Part shown: in pieces, positions 43,602-52,688 of the stretch
How the letters are laid out: each line of letters starts with the position of its first letter
Position numbering within the stretch: the stretch's first letter is position 1
Assembly: GCF_013664685.1 (NCBI RefSeq)
Contig: NZ_JAAKDE010000004.1
Coordinates: forward strand, 124,001 to 188,000
Direction of reading: 5' to 3'
DNA: 64,000 nt
Source of the DNA: Capillibacterium thermochitinicola
GTDB taxonomy: Bacteria > Bacillota > UBA4882 > UBA10575
Program-made: the position numbers and the translations under genes
The notes under the pieces: generated by a model
Told to the model about the DNA's origin: nothing
Databases searched by the model: none
Seen by the model: only the letters and a program-made list of their open reading frames with translations

Positions 43602-44957
43602 TTATGCGCCCCACAGGTAAGTCGTGATCGAGTGGGACGGACTGGACATCATTCCCGCCTGCCCGTTGATGGCCAATTGGAACCGGCATTCCTCATCCGT
43701 GGGATTGAACACAATGACCGCCACGGTCTGGTCCGGGTTTTTAAAAGCCACTGCTTCCAAGCGCCGGTCGGTGCAGGTGCAGTTCACCCGCCGGGCACCG
43801 GGTTTCACATATTTACTGAAATGCCCGATATAGTAATAGGATGATTGGTAATATACCCGGTTGGCAACGGGGTCGGCCACCACCGGCGCATCACAGAAAT
43901 TCGCCACGTGGTTCGGACCGCCCGCCGGATCCAGGATCAGATTCCAATCCAGCCAACCATTGGCCCCATTGGTAAAATCACCAATCATATTATGGGCATA
44001 ACGTTCACCCCGGTCCCACTGGCCCAGCTTCATGCCCAATTCAATGCAGCCTTCGGTAAACAACAATTCCTTGTCAGGGAAGGTCTCGTGGGTCTTGCGC
44101 ACCTCTTCAAAATGACCCCCCGAGTACCAGTGGAAAGCCATCCCACTAACATAGGAAGCGGCTTTCTCATCCCCCAGGATCACCTTGGCCCGCTCGTAGA
44201 GTAAATCCCGGTTGTGGTCCCAAGCGAAGATCTTCTTGTCGCCCAGACCTTCACGGGCAAGGGTCGGACCAAGATAGTCCCGGACAAAATCCCGTTCCTC
44301 TTCCGCCGTGTAGAGACAGGACTCCCAGGTCTGCTTCGCCGCCGGCTCATTTTGTACCGTCAAAGCCCAGATTGGGATCCCGGCTGCTTCGTAGGCTTTA
44401 ATAAATTTGGCATAGAAGAGGGCCCAAGTTGCCCGGTACTCTTCTTTCAGTTTCCCGCCGTGGCACATCTGCTCGTTGGTCTTCATCCAAGCCGGCGGAC
44501 TCCATGGCGAGATCAGCATTTTGATCGGCCCGCCTTTAACTGCCAGCGCCGCTTTGATCATGGGGATGATGTACCGTCGATCCCTTTCAATATTGAAGTA
44601 TTTGAGCTCGACATCGCCACGGACATCATCACAAGAATAACTGCCCAGACTAAAATCGCAACTGTTCATATGGGTCCGCCCGAGGCTATAGCCGATCCCC
44701 CGTTCCGGATGGAAGTAAGCCTGGAGAACTTCCTCTTGTTTATCCGGCGCCAGGTGGGCAAAGAGAAAGGCCGAAGCTTCCGTAAAAGCACCCCCAAAAC
44801 CGATGACTTGCTGAAACTCTTGTCCGGTATCGACGGCAACAAAGGGGTTCTTTTCCGGTTGCATCTGATCCGGCAGTAACTCTTCGCGAACCGCAAAACG
44901 TTCCCCTGTATCACGTGCTGTTCTGATCACTTTAACTTTACTACCGCCCATTTCCAA
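43602..44957 (-). CDS. Glycoside hydrolase family 30 enzyme
   Basis: 451 residues, a (beta/alpha)8 barrel with side beta domain. Motifs: IGFGGAFTEASA, ISPWSPPAWMKTN, the acid/base glutamate in TVQNEP and the nucleophile in LLFTEGC. The GH30 family includes glucosylceramidases, beta-1,6-glucanases and xylanolytic enzymes; the subfamily is not resolved by eye. It has no signal peptide, so it should act on imported oligosaccharides. GGAG is followed by TTG (44957) at 6 bases and ATG (44951) at 12; either may be the start. It is the last gene of the lpl-type operon. Confidence 0.88.
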   Translation of the reverse strand: MEMGGSKVKVIRTARDTGERFAVREELLPDQMQPEKNPFVAVDTGQEFQQVIGFGGAFTEASAFLFAHLAPDKQEEVLQAYFHPERGIGYSLGRTHMNSCDFSLGSYSCDDVRGDVELKYFNIERDRRYIIPMIKAALAVKGGPIKMLISPWSPPAWMKTNEQMCHGGKLKEEYRATWALFYAKFIKAYEAAGIPIWALTVQNEPAAKQTWESCLYTAEEERDFVRDYLGPTLAREGLGDKKIFAWDHNRDLLYERAKVILGDEKAASYVSGMAFHWYSGGHFEEVRKTHETFPDKELLFTEGCIELGMKLGQWDRGERYAHNMIGDFTNGANGWLDWNLILDPAGGPNHVANFCDAPVVADPVANRVYYQSSYYYIGHFSKYVKPGARRVNCTCTDRRLEAVAFKNPDQTVAVIVFNPTDEECRFQLAINGQAGMMSSPSHSITTYLWGA

Positions 44958-45070
44958 CGACAACTCCTTTTCTTAATTCTTCTCTTTCGGTAAAGGAAGC
45001 AACGGCCCCTGTATGCCCAGCCTGCTTCGGGTCTTTGGTGTTAAATATTTACTGAAATATAGGACGATTT

Positions 45071-46759
45071 TTATTTAAACTCATCCAACAGTTCGGCGTA
45101 GGGGTAATCCGCCGGGATACCGCAAGCTTCTTTACCACCATTCGCTTCAATGTAGGCTTTGCGCCGGGCCCACTGGTCAGCACACAACTCTTTGAAACCA
45201 ACCCGTTTCGCTTCCTCAATCGCCCGCCGGTATTCCCGCTCAAACTGGTCCGGAGGCAACACGCAAGCCCGGTGGAGCATCGGCGGGATAACTGCCCAAA
45301 TCCGGTTGTTGGCGGTGGCGAATTCGTCGGGAATATACTCCGGTCCAACGTCGCCCATATAGGCAATGTTATTGTTCGCGCTGATCCACTCGAAATTCTC
45401 CTTCGCCCATTTGTCGGCCGGACTTAAAATATTCGGCACTTGCAGCTCCTCACGGGTATACGAAACCGGGCCGTTCAACGGGAAGACGCCGTGTTTAATC
45501 CGGGCCGGACCTGTGTTCCCGTACACATACCAATCCAGTTCTTTGTATTCATCCTTGAACCAGTAGGTCCCCTTGTATGGTCCGGAGGTTTTCAGCTCAA
45601 TCATGTCGGGAGAGGCTCCCAGGTAGAGGCAACGGGCGCCTTCCGGACTTAAGGCCCACTCGGCAATCCGGGCTAACTTCTCCACCTGTTCCGGAGTGGC
45701 CTTATCGGTGACATACAGAACCAAATCGGAGTCGGGTCCAGGCAGCACGTTCCAGGGGAACGGCCGGGAAACACCGGGGACTTTCGGTACGGGCAACGCC
45801 GTATAGGAAAAGTTGTAACCGGCGGCTTTAATGTCTTCAATTATATCATATCCGAGCCATCCGACGATCACCGCCGCGGAACCGTTCCGTAATTTTTCTT
45901 GGTAGATCTCCTCGGTCTGCGTCACCCATTCCTTGTCGATCAGCCCTTCATTATACAGCTGGTTCGCATACTTCATCGCCTGATAACCTTGTTTCGTCAT
46001 GCCCCAGAACTGATACCAACCGTCCTTTGTCATCCCAATCCAGTTCAAACCAAAGGTCTGGAAGAAGATACACTGGGAATACCAGTCCGCCGGCGGGAGC
46101 AACAAGGGAATGATCGGTTGCCCGTTGGGCGCCTTGAAGTTACCCGCTTTGATCTTCCGGAGCATCTCCGTAAATTCATCCAAGGTCGTCGGCCGTTTCC
46201 CGCCCAAGGCCGCCAAAATATCATCACGAATCCACCAACCGGCCGTGTAACTGATGTCGGGATTTGCCTGGCCGACCTTGTAGTTGATCCGGATCGGGAA
46301 ACCGGTGATATGACCGTCCCAAATCAAGGGTTTCAACGTCCGTTCGTACTTTTGCTTAATCTCATACAGACGGGGGAAATTCACCGGATCGTTGTAGTAT
46401 TTATCGAGGTTGGCATATTTAATGTTCCGCCCCCAGTTGTAGACCGCCGCGTGAGTTATGTAAACGAAACATTCGGGGTACTCACCCGACGCCGACCAGA
46501 GCGTCATCTGGTCTTGTTTGTAGTTGTCAAGCACGTATTCATAGGAGATTTCGACGCCAAAGTGTTTATTGATCCATTGCGTCATTGCCCCGTTCTTATT
46601 GGGTAATTCCCAAGCCCGACCAAACCGGTCGTTTGCCTGTCCAAAATTATAGATGGTAATCTTAACCGGTTGCTCTTTGGTCAAACCGGTGACCGGGAGC
46701 AAGCTGACCAGAATCAAGAAAATCCCCAGTAGGATACTGGTACGCTTAAATTTACCCAT
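45071..46759 (-). CDS. Large extracellular oligosaccharide-binding protein, LplA-like
   Basis: 562 residues with a signal peptide (1-27) and no lipobox cysteine. The size, tryptophan- and tyrosine-rich surface (WYSQCIFFQTFGLNWIG) and context match LplA/family-1 binding proteins for oligosaccharides. It lies downstream of two permease genes and upstream of GH30, an order in which import feeds the intracellular glycosidase. No ATPase gene is present nearby. Confidence 0.88.
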   Translation of the reverse strand: MGKFKRTSILLGIFLILVSLLPVTGLTKEQPVKITIYNFGQANDRFGRAWELPNKNGAMTQWINKHFGVEISYEYVLDNYKQDQMTLWSASGEYPECFVYITHAAVYNWGRNIKYANLDKYYNDPVNFPRLYEIKQKYERTLKPLIWDGHITGFPIRINYKVGQANPDISYTAGWWIRDDILAALGGKRPTTLDEFTEMLRKIKAGNFKAPNGQPIIPLLLPPADWYSQCIFFQTFGLNWIGMTKDGWYQFWGMTKQGYQAMKYANQLYNEGLIDKEWVTQTEEIYQEKLRNGSAAVIVGWLGYDIIEDIKAAGYNFSYTALPVPKVPGVSRPFPWNVLPGPDSDLVLYVTDKATPEQVEKLARIAEWALSPEGARCLYLGASPDMIELKTSGPYKGTYWFKDEYKELDWYVYGNTGPARIKHGVFPLNGPVSYTREELQVPNILSPADKWAKENFEWISANNNIAYMGDVGPEYIPDEFATANNRIWAVIPPMLHRACVLPPDQFEREYRRAIEEAKRVGFKELCADQWARRKAYIEANGGKEACGIPADYPYAELLDEFK

Positions 46760-46884
46760 TGTTTTTCCTCCTTTTATCTTTTTTGCAGGAACAACCTGTT
46801 CCCACCAGTTTATTTCCGCCCGGCATGACGCTGGGGCCTAAACGTCGCGCCGGAGAGCAGAAACCGCAAACAATGAAACCAGGC

Positions 46885-47796
46885 TTATTCCTTGAGCGAC
46901 CCGACCATCACCCCGTGGATAAAATACTTCTGGAGAAACGGATAGATCACGGTAATGGGGAGGATCGTCACCAACAAGGTGGCCGCCCGCAGAGAGGCTT
47001 CGTTAAATGTGATACGGGTGGTGCGATCCGCCGCCAACATGGCCTCGGCCGCACTCCGCACACTATGGGATGCCCCCCGTTGTAACACCATCTGCAGATA
47101 AGTGGCGATCGTCCATTTTTCATGACTGCGGATATAGAAGGTACCGGTAAACCAGTCGCCCCACGCCCAGACCGCATTAAACAGTCCCAAGGTAGCAATG
47201 GTCGCGGCCGTCAGCGGAACCACAATTTTAAAGTAGATGAGGAAATCATTCGCCCCGTCCAAATAGGCCGTTTCAATCAAGCTTTCCGGAATCGCGCGGA
47301 CGGCGACCAAATACACCATCAACTCAAAACAACTGAAAAGCCAGGGCAAAACGTAAACCGCAAACCTGTTAATTAACTTCAGTTCCACCAGGGTTAAATA
47401 AAAGGGAATCAGCCCGGCATTGACAAACATGGCCACCACAAACATACTGACAAAGAACTTCCGCCCGGGTAAATTACGCCGGGAGATCACCCACCCCGCC
47501 ATCGTGGTTACCAAAAGATGAAGCGGCGTCAGAATCCCGAGGCGGAGAATAGAGTTGCGAAAATAACGCAGAATCGAAAGTTCGGAAAAGACCGCCCGGT
47601 AATTATCCCAGGTGAAAGCGCGGGGCCACAGATAAACACCACCCCGGGCAAAATCGATCCCTTCGTTCAGCGAAATAACCGTTATATACCAGAACGGGAG
47701 GATTACCGCTACCGCAAAGATGAGCAGGACTACATAGTTGGTCACGCGAAAGAACCGTTCCCCGAACGAAGCTTTTCGAAACTTAACCCGTGCCAC
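46885..47796 (-). CDS. Oligosaccharide ABC transporter permease, LplC type
   Basis: 303 residues with six predicted helices, the EAA-like loop AIPESLIETAYLDGANDFLIY, and the end YFIHGVMVGSLKE typical of LplC/YtcP-type permeases. It follows the LplB-type gene by 21 bases and precedes the binding-protein gene. Confidence 0.92.
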   Translation of the reverse strand: MARVKFRKASFGERFFRVTNYVVLLIFAVAVILPFWYITVISLNEGIDFARGGVYLWPRAFTWDNYRAVFSELSILRYFRNSILRLGILTPLHLLVTTMAGWVISRRNLPGRKFFVSMFVVAMFVNAGLIPFYLTLVELKLINRFAVYVLPWLFSCFELMVYLVAVRAIPESLIETAYLDGANDFLIYFKIVVPLTAATIATLGLFNAVWAWGDWFTGTFYIRSHEKWTIATYLQMVLQRGASHSVRSAAEAMLAADRTTRITFNEASLRAATLLVTILPITVIYPFLQKYFIHGVMVGSLKE

Positions 47797-47817
47797 TTGT
47801 TTCTCACTCCTTTCCTT

Positions 47818-48762
47818 TTACCAAATGGTTGAACCGCCAAGTTTCCCTGAACCTTTGTTGGCAATGATGATCAGGAATAAAGAAACAACCGAGTTACAGA
47901 GGCCCATCGCTGCCGCTTTCGCAAAATCGCCATAGGAAAGCCCGCTTTTTAAAATGTAAATGTCCAGAATCTCGGAGACCGGCTGGTTGAGGGGATTATG
48001 TAACAGATAGATCTGGTCAAACCCGGCATTGATTAAATTGGGGATCGACAAGACCAGCATCATCGAGATGATTGGGTAGATGCCGGGCAGGGTAACGTAC
48101 CTAAGCTGCGCAAATCTCCCCGCCCCGTCAACCTCCGCCGCCTCGTATAACTCGGGGTTGATCTGGGTAATCGCCGCTAAATAAACAATCGAAGAAAACC
48201 CCACCTCTTTCCATAGGTGACTGATGATGACAATCGGGAGAAACCACGTGGTACTGCCCATGAAATGGATCGGCTGGCCGCCCAAAGCGGTAATAATCCC
48301 ATTAACCAACCCGGCGTTGGTATTTAAAAGCCGGTCAATAATGTTGGCAATGATCACCCAGGAGATAAAGTGGGGAAGATAGCTAATGGTTTGGATCACT
48401 TTTTTAAACCGGGGATGACGGACTTCGTTCAGGAGTAAAGCCAGGATAATCGGTGCCGGAAAACAGATTAACAGCTTGAGACCGGCAATTACCACTGTAT
48501 TACGGAGGGTCTGCCAGAAATAGGGATCAGTGAGAAAATAAAAGTTTTGAAAGCCCACCCATTTTGTCCCGTAGGGCAGATGAAACTCATCCACATTCCG
48601 GAAGGCGATCAACATCTTGCTCATGGGAAGATAAGCAAAGGCCAGCTGGACCAGGACCGCCGGAGTGATCATCAAGTATAACCACCGGTTCTCTTTGAGG
48701 GTCGACCAAAACTTGCTTCTTTTGGGTGCCATGAGCTCGCTAAAGGATCCTGCCGTTTTCAT
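47818..48762 (-). CDS. Oligosaccharide ABC transporter permease, LplB type
   Basis: 314 residues with six helices and the EAA-like loop QINPELYEAAEVDGAGRFAQL, plus LIAFRNVDEFHLPYG near the N-terminus as in LplB proteins. First gene of the importer/GH30 operon; a LacI-type operator (48855-48868) lies 93 bases upstream of its start. Confidence 0.92.
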   Translation of the reverse strand: MKTAGSFSELMAPKRSKFWSTLKENRWLYLMITPAVLVQLAFAYLPMSKMLIAFRNVDEFHLPYGTKWVGFQNFYFLTDPYFWQTLRNTVVIAGLKLLICFPAPIILALLLNEVRHPRFKKVIQTISYLPHFISWVIIANIIDRLLNTNAGLVNGIITALGGQPIHFMGSTTWFLPIVIISHLWKEVGFSSIVYLAAITQINPELYEAAEVDGAGRFAQLRYVTLPGIYPIISMMLVLSIPNLINAGFDQIYLLHNPLNQPVSEILDIYILKSGLSYGDFAKAAAMGLCNSVVSLFLIIIANKGSGKLGGSTIW

Positions 48763-48854
48763 ATGTAACCTCCTTTTATGTCTAAAGGTTTACAACCTAA
48801 TATCGAATAATGGGCTATAACACGAATATTCATATTTATTGACACATATAATAA

Positions 48855-48868
48855 TGTAATCGTTTACA
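48855..48868. promoter_or_regulatory. LacI-family operator upstream of the importer operon
   Basis: TGTAATCGTTTACA is a near-perfect palindrome with the central CG typical of LacI/GalR operators. It stands between the lacI-type gene and the lplB-type gene, placed to repress the importer/GH30 operon. Confidence 0.75.
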
Positions 48869-48884
48869 TTTTACGTTAAAAATT

Positions 48885-49886
48885 TTAACACCCGCATGAT
48901 TCCCGAACAATCAATTGGGGTGGGATCACCAGATTAACACTGGGGACTTCATTGTTCTGGTCGAGGGTGTAAATCAACTTTTCGCAACATAGATTGCCAA
49001 TCATATAGGTTGGTTGTTTCACCGTCGTTAAAGGTGGACTGGTGTACTGGCAGATCCGGAGATCGTCAAACCCTACCAGGGCGACATCATCCGGAATCTT
49101 GACGCCCATCTGTTGCGCTGTTTTGAGGACGCCCAAAGCCAACTCGTCATAGGCACAGAAAATGGCATCGGGAGGTTCCGGCAGTTCCATTAAATGCGTG
49201 AAAACCGTACTGATCGTTTGGGTTGGACCGCCCGCGATGTATTCAGGCTTGATTTCATAGCCGCATTCCTGTAAAGCCGCCCGGTACCCGTCCAACCTTT
49301 CCTTCCGGTCCGGCAGGTGCGGGGCTTCGTCTCCACTGATGTAGGCAATTTTTTTATAACCATGAGAGACCAGATGCATAACGGCTTTATAGGCTCCGCG
49401 CTTGTTATCCACCGTAATCGAGGGGATGTTGTACGCCTGCATGTTCCGGCCAAAAAGGATGATCGGTTTGCCGCTCTTTTTGATCTTCACCAGTTCGTCA
49501 TCGGACAAGGACGTGAGAATAAAGATCATGCCGCTAATGCTTTTGTCATAGAGGAAACGGACAAAGTCCAGCTCTTTTTCGAGTTTTCCTCCCCCGTCAC
49601 AGACAATTAACCTTAAATCATACTCATTGGCTTTATTCTCAATCCCCTGAATAATCTCACCGTAAAAAGAGTTGGCGATCTCAGGAACGATAGCCCCGAT
49701 CACATCAGTCTGGTTTTTCCGCAAGGCTTTCGCCGAAAAGTTGGTTACGTAATTTAACTCTTCAATCACTGATAAGACTTTTTGCCTCGTCTCTTCCTTC
49801 ACCCGGTCCTTATTGTTTAAAACCCGCGAAACTGTGGCGATGGAAACACCGGCTTTCTTTGCGACATCCCGAATTGTATATTTCAT
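48885..49886 (-). CDS. LacI/GalR-family transcriptional repressor
   Basis: 333 residues: N-terminal helix-turn-helix and hinge (IRDVAKKAGVSIATVSRVLNN, split as the family's recognition region) and a periplasmic-binding-protein-like effector domain (GAIVPEIANSFYGEI, CAYDELALGVLKTAQQMG, VALVGFDDLRICQYTSPPLTT). It likely controls the downstream importer/GH30 operon and itself, since TGTAA-type palindromes lie before both. The effector is probably an oligosaccharide or its breakdown product. Confidence 0.93.
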   Translation of the reverse strand: MKYTIRDVAKKAGVSIATVSRVLNNKDRVKEETRQKVLSVIEELNYVTNFSAKALRKNQTDVIGAIVPEIANSFYGEIIQGIENKANEYDLRLIVCDGGGKLEKELDFVRFLYDKSISGMIFILTSLSDDELVKIKKSGKPIILFGRNMQAYNIPSITVDNKRGAYKAVMHLVSHGYKKIAYISGDEAPHLPDRKERLDGYRAALQECGYEIKPEYIAGGPTQTISTVFTHLMELPEPPDAIFCAYDELALGVLKTAQQMGVKIPDDVALVGFDDLRICQYTSPPLTTVKQPTYMIGNLCCEKLIYTLDQNNEVPSVNLVIPPQLIVRESCGC

Positions 49887-49906
49887 TGTTTACCTCTTAG
49901 CTCTAA

Positions 49907-49922
49907 TGTAAACGTTTTTACA
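49907..49922. promoter_or_regulatory. LacI-type operator in front of the repressor gene
   Basis: TGTAAACGTTTTTACA: half sites TGTAAA and TTTACA separated by CGTT, two bases wider than the operator at 48855. Its position 20 bases before the ATG suggests autoregulation. Confidence 0.6.
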
Positions 49923-50048
49923 TCCAGTATTATACTCTTTATTTACATGATAGTCAAGATTTATTTTCTTTGGTGTTACGCGGCGACTTTAGCCCAAAAA
50001 CACCAACATGCTCCAAGCACCGGATGGCGAAACCGGGCAAATTGCCAA

Positions 50049-50077
50049 TTGACAAGCCGACTCGTTTCCATTATTAT
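50049..50077 (+). promoter_or_regulatory. Sigma-A promoter of the aroF T-box transcript
   Basis: TTGACA (50049-50054), 17-base spacer, TATTAT (50072-50077). Predicted start near 50084. Confidence 0.75.
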
Positions 50078-50083
50078 TTTGGG

Positions 50084-50423
50084 TAATACTTAAATATGCT
50101 AAATAATATTAAAGACCAAAAACAAAGGCGAGGAAAGGGAAGAGTAAGTATAAAAAGTTTTCCCAGCGAGCCGGGGTTGGTGGAAGCCGGTAAAATGATT
50201 TATACCGAAGTTCTCCCTGGAGCCGCAGGCTGAACGCAAAAACTTATGTTATTAGGCTGCGCCGGGTTTCTCCGACCGTTATCAAAGGAGGGCATATCGG
50301 AAAAAGGCCGAAGCCGGCAATTTTTCCCGTATGCTTGAGAGTGGTTTCCTGAGCAGGATTCAATTTGGGTGGTACCGCGTGGATAATAATCTCCTCGTCC
50401 CAATCCGGGGTGAGGAGTTTTTT
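50084..50423 (+). promoter_or_regulatory. T-box leader of the DAHP synthase gene
   Basis: It contains the T-box GGGTGGTACCGCG (50367-50379), a terminator helix CTCCTC/GAGGAG with T6 (50391-50423), and a stem I with GGTTGGTG-type apical sequence. The likely specifier is TTC in CCGAAGTTCTCCC, a phenylalanine codon, which suits control of aromatic synthesis by uncharged tRNA-Phe. GTT in another register cannot be excluded. Confidence 0.88.
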
Positions 50424-50467
50424 CTTTAAGTAAGAAGGATAGTGGGATCGCAAGGAGGGACCAAAAA

Positions 50468-51481
50468 ATGATCGTTGTCATGCAAACAGGAGCAACCAAA
50501 GAGCAAGTCCGACAGGTCGAAGAGGTTCTGATCCAGCTGGGCTTTAAAACCCATCCCATTTACGGCGAAATAAAGACCGTCATCGGAGCGATTGGGGACA
50601 AAAGATTACTCAACCCGCAATTAATCACCGACATGCCAGGGGTGGAAGGCATTGTGCCGATCATGAAGCCCTACAAACTGGCCAGCAAAGAACTGAAACA
50701 AACCAAAACCACCATCCAAATCGATGATCTAACCATCGGCGGCCGGGAAATCGTCATCATGGCCGGGCCTTGCGCCGTCGAAAACGAACAGATCTTTTAT
50801 GAAACCGCCCGGAAAGTAAAAGCCGCCGGCGCTAAAATCCTCCGCGGCGGTGCCTATAAGCCCCGTACTTCCCCCTATTCCTTCCAAGGGCTCGAAGAAG
50901 AAGGGCTCAAAATGTTGGCCCTCGCCCGCCGGGAAACAGGACTGAAGATCGTCACCGAAGTGGTAGATACCCGTGATGTGGAAAAAGTCGCCGAGTACGC
51001 TGACATCCTGCAAATCGGGGCCAGAAATATGCAGAATTTCCGCCTGCTCAAAGAAGCAGGAGCCAGCGGTAAACCGATTTTACTGAAGAGGGGACTGGCG
51101 GCCACCATTGAGGAGTGGTTGATGGCGGCCGAGTACATCATGTCTTCCGGTAATCCCCATATAATTCTCTGTGAAAGAGGGATCCGCACCTTCGAAACAG
51201 CCACCAGAAATACCATTGATATCAGCGCCATTCCGGTCGTCCAAGAACTGTCCCACCTTCCCGTTATTGTGGATCCCAGCCATGCCACGGGATCATGGAA
51301 ATATGTCGATGCGCTCTCGAAAGCGGCGGTGGCGGCAGGTGCGGACGGGCTGCTCATTGAAGTCCATGATGATCCGGCCCGGGCTTTGTGTGATGGACCC
51401 CAGTCCCTCCGGCCGGATAAATTTGCCTTCTTGGTTGAAGAACTAAAAGCGGTGGCCGCCGCCGTCCACCGGAGCCTGTGA
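50468..51481 (+). CDS. aroF: 3-deoxy-7-phosphoheptulonate (DAHP) synthase, AroF type
   Basis: 337 residues: an N-terminal ferredoxin-like domain (1-about 70) and a type I-beta DAHP synthase barrel with AGPCAVEN, RGGAYKPRTSPYSFQG, ILQIGARNMQNF, ILCERGIRTFE and VDPSHATG. It joins PEP and erythrose 4-phosphate in the first step of the shikimate pathway. The N-terminal domain mediates feedback control in this class. Single gene behind a T-box; the stop is followed by a hairpin at 51495-51521. Confidence 0.95.
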   Translation: MIVVMQTGATKEQVRQVEEVLIQLGFKTHPIYGEIKTVIGAIGDKRLLNPQLITDMPGVEGIVPIMKPYKLASKELKQTKTTIQIDDLTIGGREIVIMAGPCAVENEQIFYETARKVKAAGAKILRGGAYKPRTSPYSFQGLEEEGLKMLALARRETGLKIVTEVVDTRDVEKVAEYADILQIGARNMQNFRLLKEAGASGKPILLKRGLAATIEEWLMAAEYIMSSGNPHIILCERGIRTFETATRNTIDISAIPVVQELSHLPVIVDPSHATGSWKYVDALSKAAVAAGADGLLIEVHDDPARALCDGPQSLRPDKFAFLVEELKAVAAAVHRSL

Positions 51482-51494
51482 GGACAATAACAAA

Positions 51495-51521
51495 GGGGGT
51501 TACTTCATAGCGTTAACCCCC
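51495..51521 (+). terminator. Hairpin after aroF
   Basis: GGGGGTTA (51495-51502) pairs with TAACCCCC (51514-51521). The tail TCTTCC has few Ts, so termination efficiency is uncertain. The following 150 bases to the rubredoxin gene hold no recognised gene. Confidence 0.55.
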
Positions 51522-51678
51522 TCTTCCACGCCTATTACACCCAAGCACTAACTTTCGTCGCTTATTACTATCGCACGCTGCCTGTCTGCCTTGGCAAGTA
51601 AAGCAGACCCGGTTTTCGCCCTTTGGCCGTGCCCCCAGCTTGTTGGGTCAGCACCTGCCTTGAGCTCCCCGCGGTAGA

Positions 51679-51840
51679 TTATTCGGCAAGCTCAAATTCC
51701 TCTTTACCGGCGCCACATACGGGACAGGTCCAATCTTCAGGCACATCCTCCCACTTGGTCCCCGGCGCAATACCGTCGTCAGGATAACCGGCCTCTTCAT
51801 CATAGACAAAGTCACAGAACAAACAGTTATATTTTGCCAT
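51679..51840 (-). CDS. Rubredoxin
   Basis: A 53-residue gene found by reading the reverse strand. The four iron ligands are in CLFC near the start and CPVC near the end; the core [15 protein letters not shown] is classic rubredoxin. It is a one-electron carrier, here next to rubrerythrin, which it commonly reduces in anaerobes for peroxide removal. The ATG at 51840 has AGGATGGGG upstream. Confidence 0.95.
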   Translation of the reverse strand: MAKYNCLFCDFVYDEEAGYPDDGIAPGTKWEDVPEDWTCPVCGAGKEEFELAE

Positions 51841-51966
51841 TACATCCCCATCCTTTCTGGTTATGGATTAAGTATAGTATTATTGTTCGGCTCTCCGAAT
51901 TCCTCTTTCTTTGCCAATCTTTTTTAAAATATTGTTTCAATGAAATCAAAACAAGCCGAACTGACC

Positions 51967-51989
51967 AAAAGCGCCGGTTAATCCGGCGC
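51967..51989 (-). terminator. Terminator after rubrerythrin
   Basis: Reverse strand: GCGCCGG, five-base loop, CCGGCGC, then TTTT; 29 bases after the rubrerythrin stop. Confidence 0.75.
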
Positions 51990-52017
51990 TTCATCATGCC
52001 CTCAGATGACCTCTTCT

Positions 52018-52512
52018 TCAATACTTAATAAACTTTTCACCCGGTAATTGACAGATGGCGCACTTGTCCGGTACGGATTTTTCGATATTACCGCAGACCG
52101 GACAGAGATAATAAAAGACCTCTTCCGTCTCTTCCAAATTCTCCAGCGCTTCCTGGAAGAGTCTGGCATGGACCTTTTCCGCTTCCAGGGCGAATTTAAA
52201 AGCCCTGGCCGCCGCTTTATTCCCTTCTTCCTCGGCCAATTTTAAGAATTCCGGGTACATCTCCTTAAACTCGTGAGTTTCTCCGGCAATCGCCGCCTCC
52301 AAGTTTTCGCTGGTCGAACCAAGCTTCCCTGCCAGCTCAAACTCTTTTAAGGCGTGAATCGTTTCCGCCTCGGCGGTTACCCGGAAGAGTTTGGCCACGT
52401 TATGCTTTCCCTCCGCCTCCGCCTTTTTGGCGTAAGCAAGGTACTTCCGGTTGGCCTGGGCTTCCCCGGCAAAGGCGGCCATCAAATTACTCAGGGTCTT
52501 TCCGTCTTGCAT
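52018..52512 (-). CDS. Rubrerythrin
   Basis: 164 residues: a four-helix ferritin-like diiron domain (FAGEAQANRKYLAYAKKAE, TAEAETIHA, EKVHARLF) and a C-terminal rubredoxin-like iron site with CPVC and CAIC. It reduces hydrogen peroxide using electrons from rubredoxin. The ATG at 52512 has GGAGG 8 bases upstream; longer frames upstream are not conserved in appearance. Together with rubredoxin it indicates an anaerobic lifestyle. Confidence 0.95.
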   Translation of the reverse strand: MQDGKTLSNLMAAFAGEAQANRKYLAYAKKAEAEGKHNVAKLFRVTAEAETIHALKEFELAGKLGSTSENLEAAIAGETHEFKEMYPEFLKLAEEEGNKAAARAFKFALEAEKVHARLFQEALENLEETEEVFYYLCPVCGNIEKSVPDKCAICQLPGEKFIKY

Positions 52513-52688
52513 CGATGATCCCTCCAAAATACTAAGATGGAAAACAATTTCTCCCGGCCAAACTTGTTCCCCTTTCTGTTTTCGTCTTTTTAAGCAAAAT
52601 ATTGCCGATTCTTCTTCATTCATTATCTCCCAATTACCCGCTGCCAATCCCACCTGGCGGCGCATACCCTATTAGGGAGGTGAGACCA

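Noticed and set aside
51523-51678. Possible RNA between aroF and rubredoxin, based on a GTCTGC/GCAGAC hairpin
   Set aside because: No promoter or terminator flanks it and the helix is short, so it was not called.
52513-52665. N-terminal extension of rubrerythrin to 52665
   Set aside because: The GGAGG at 52521 serves ATG 52512, and the extra residues are absent from the family.
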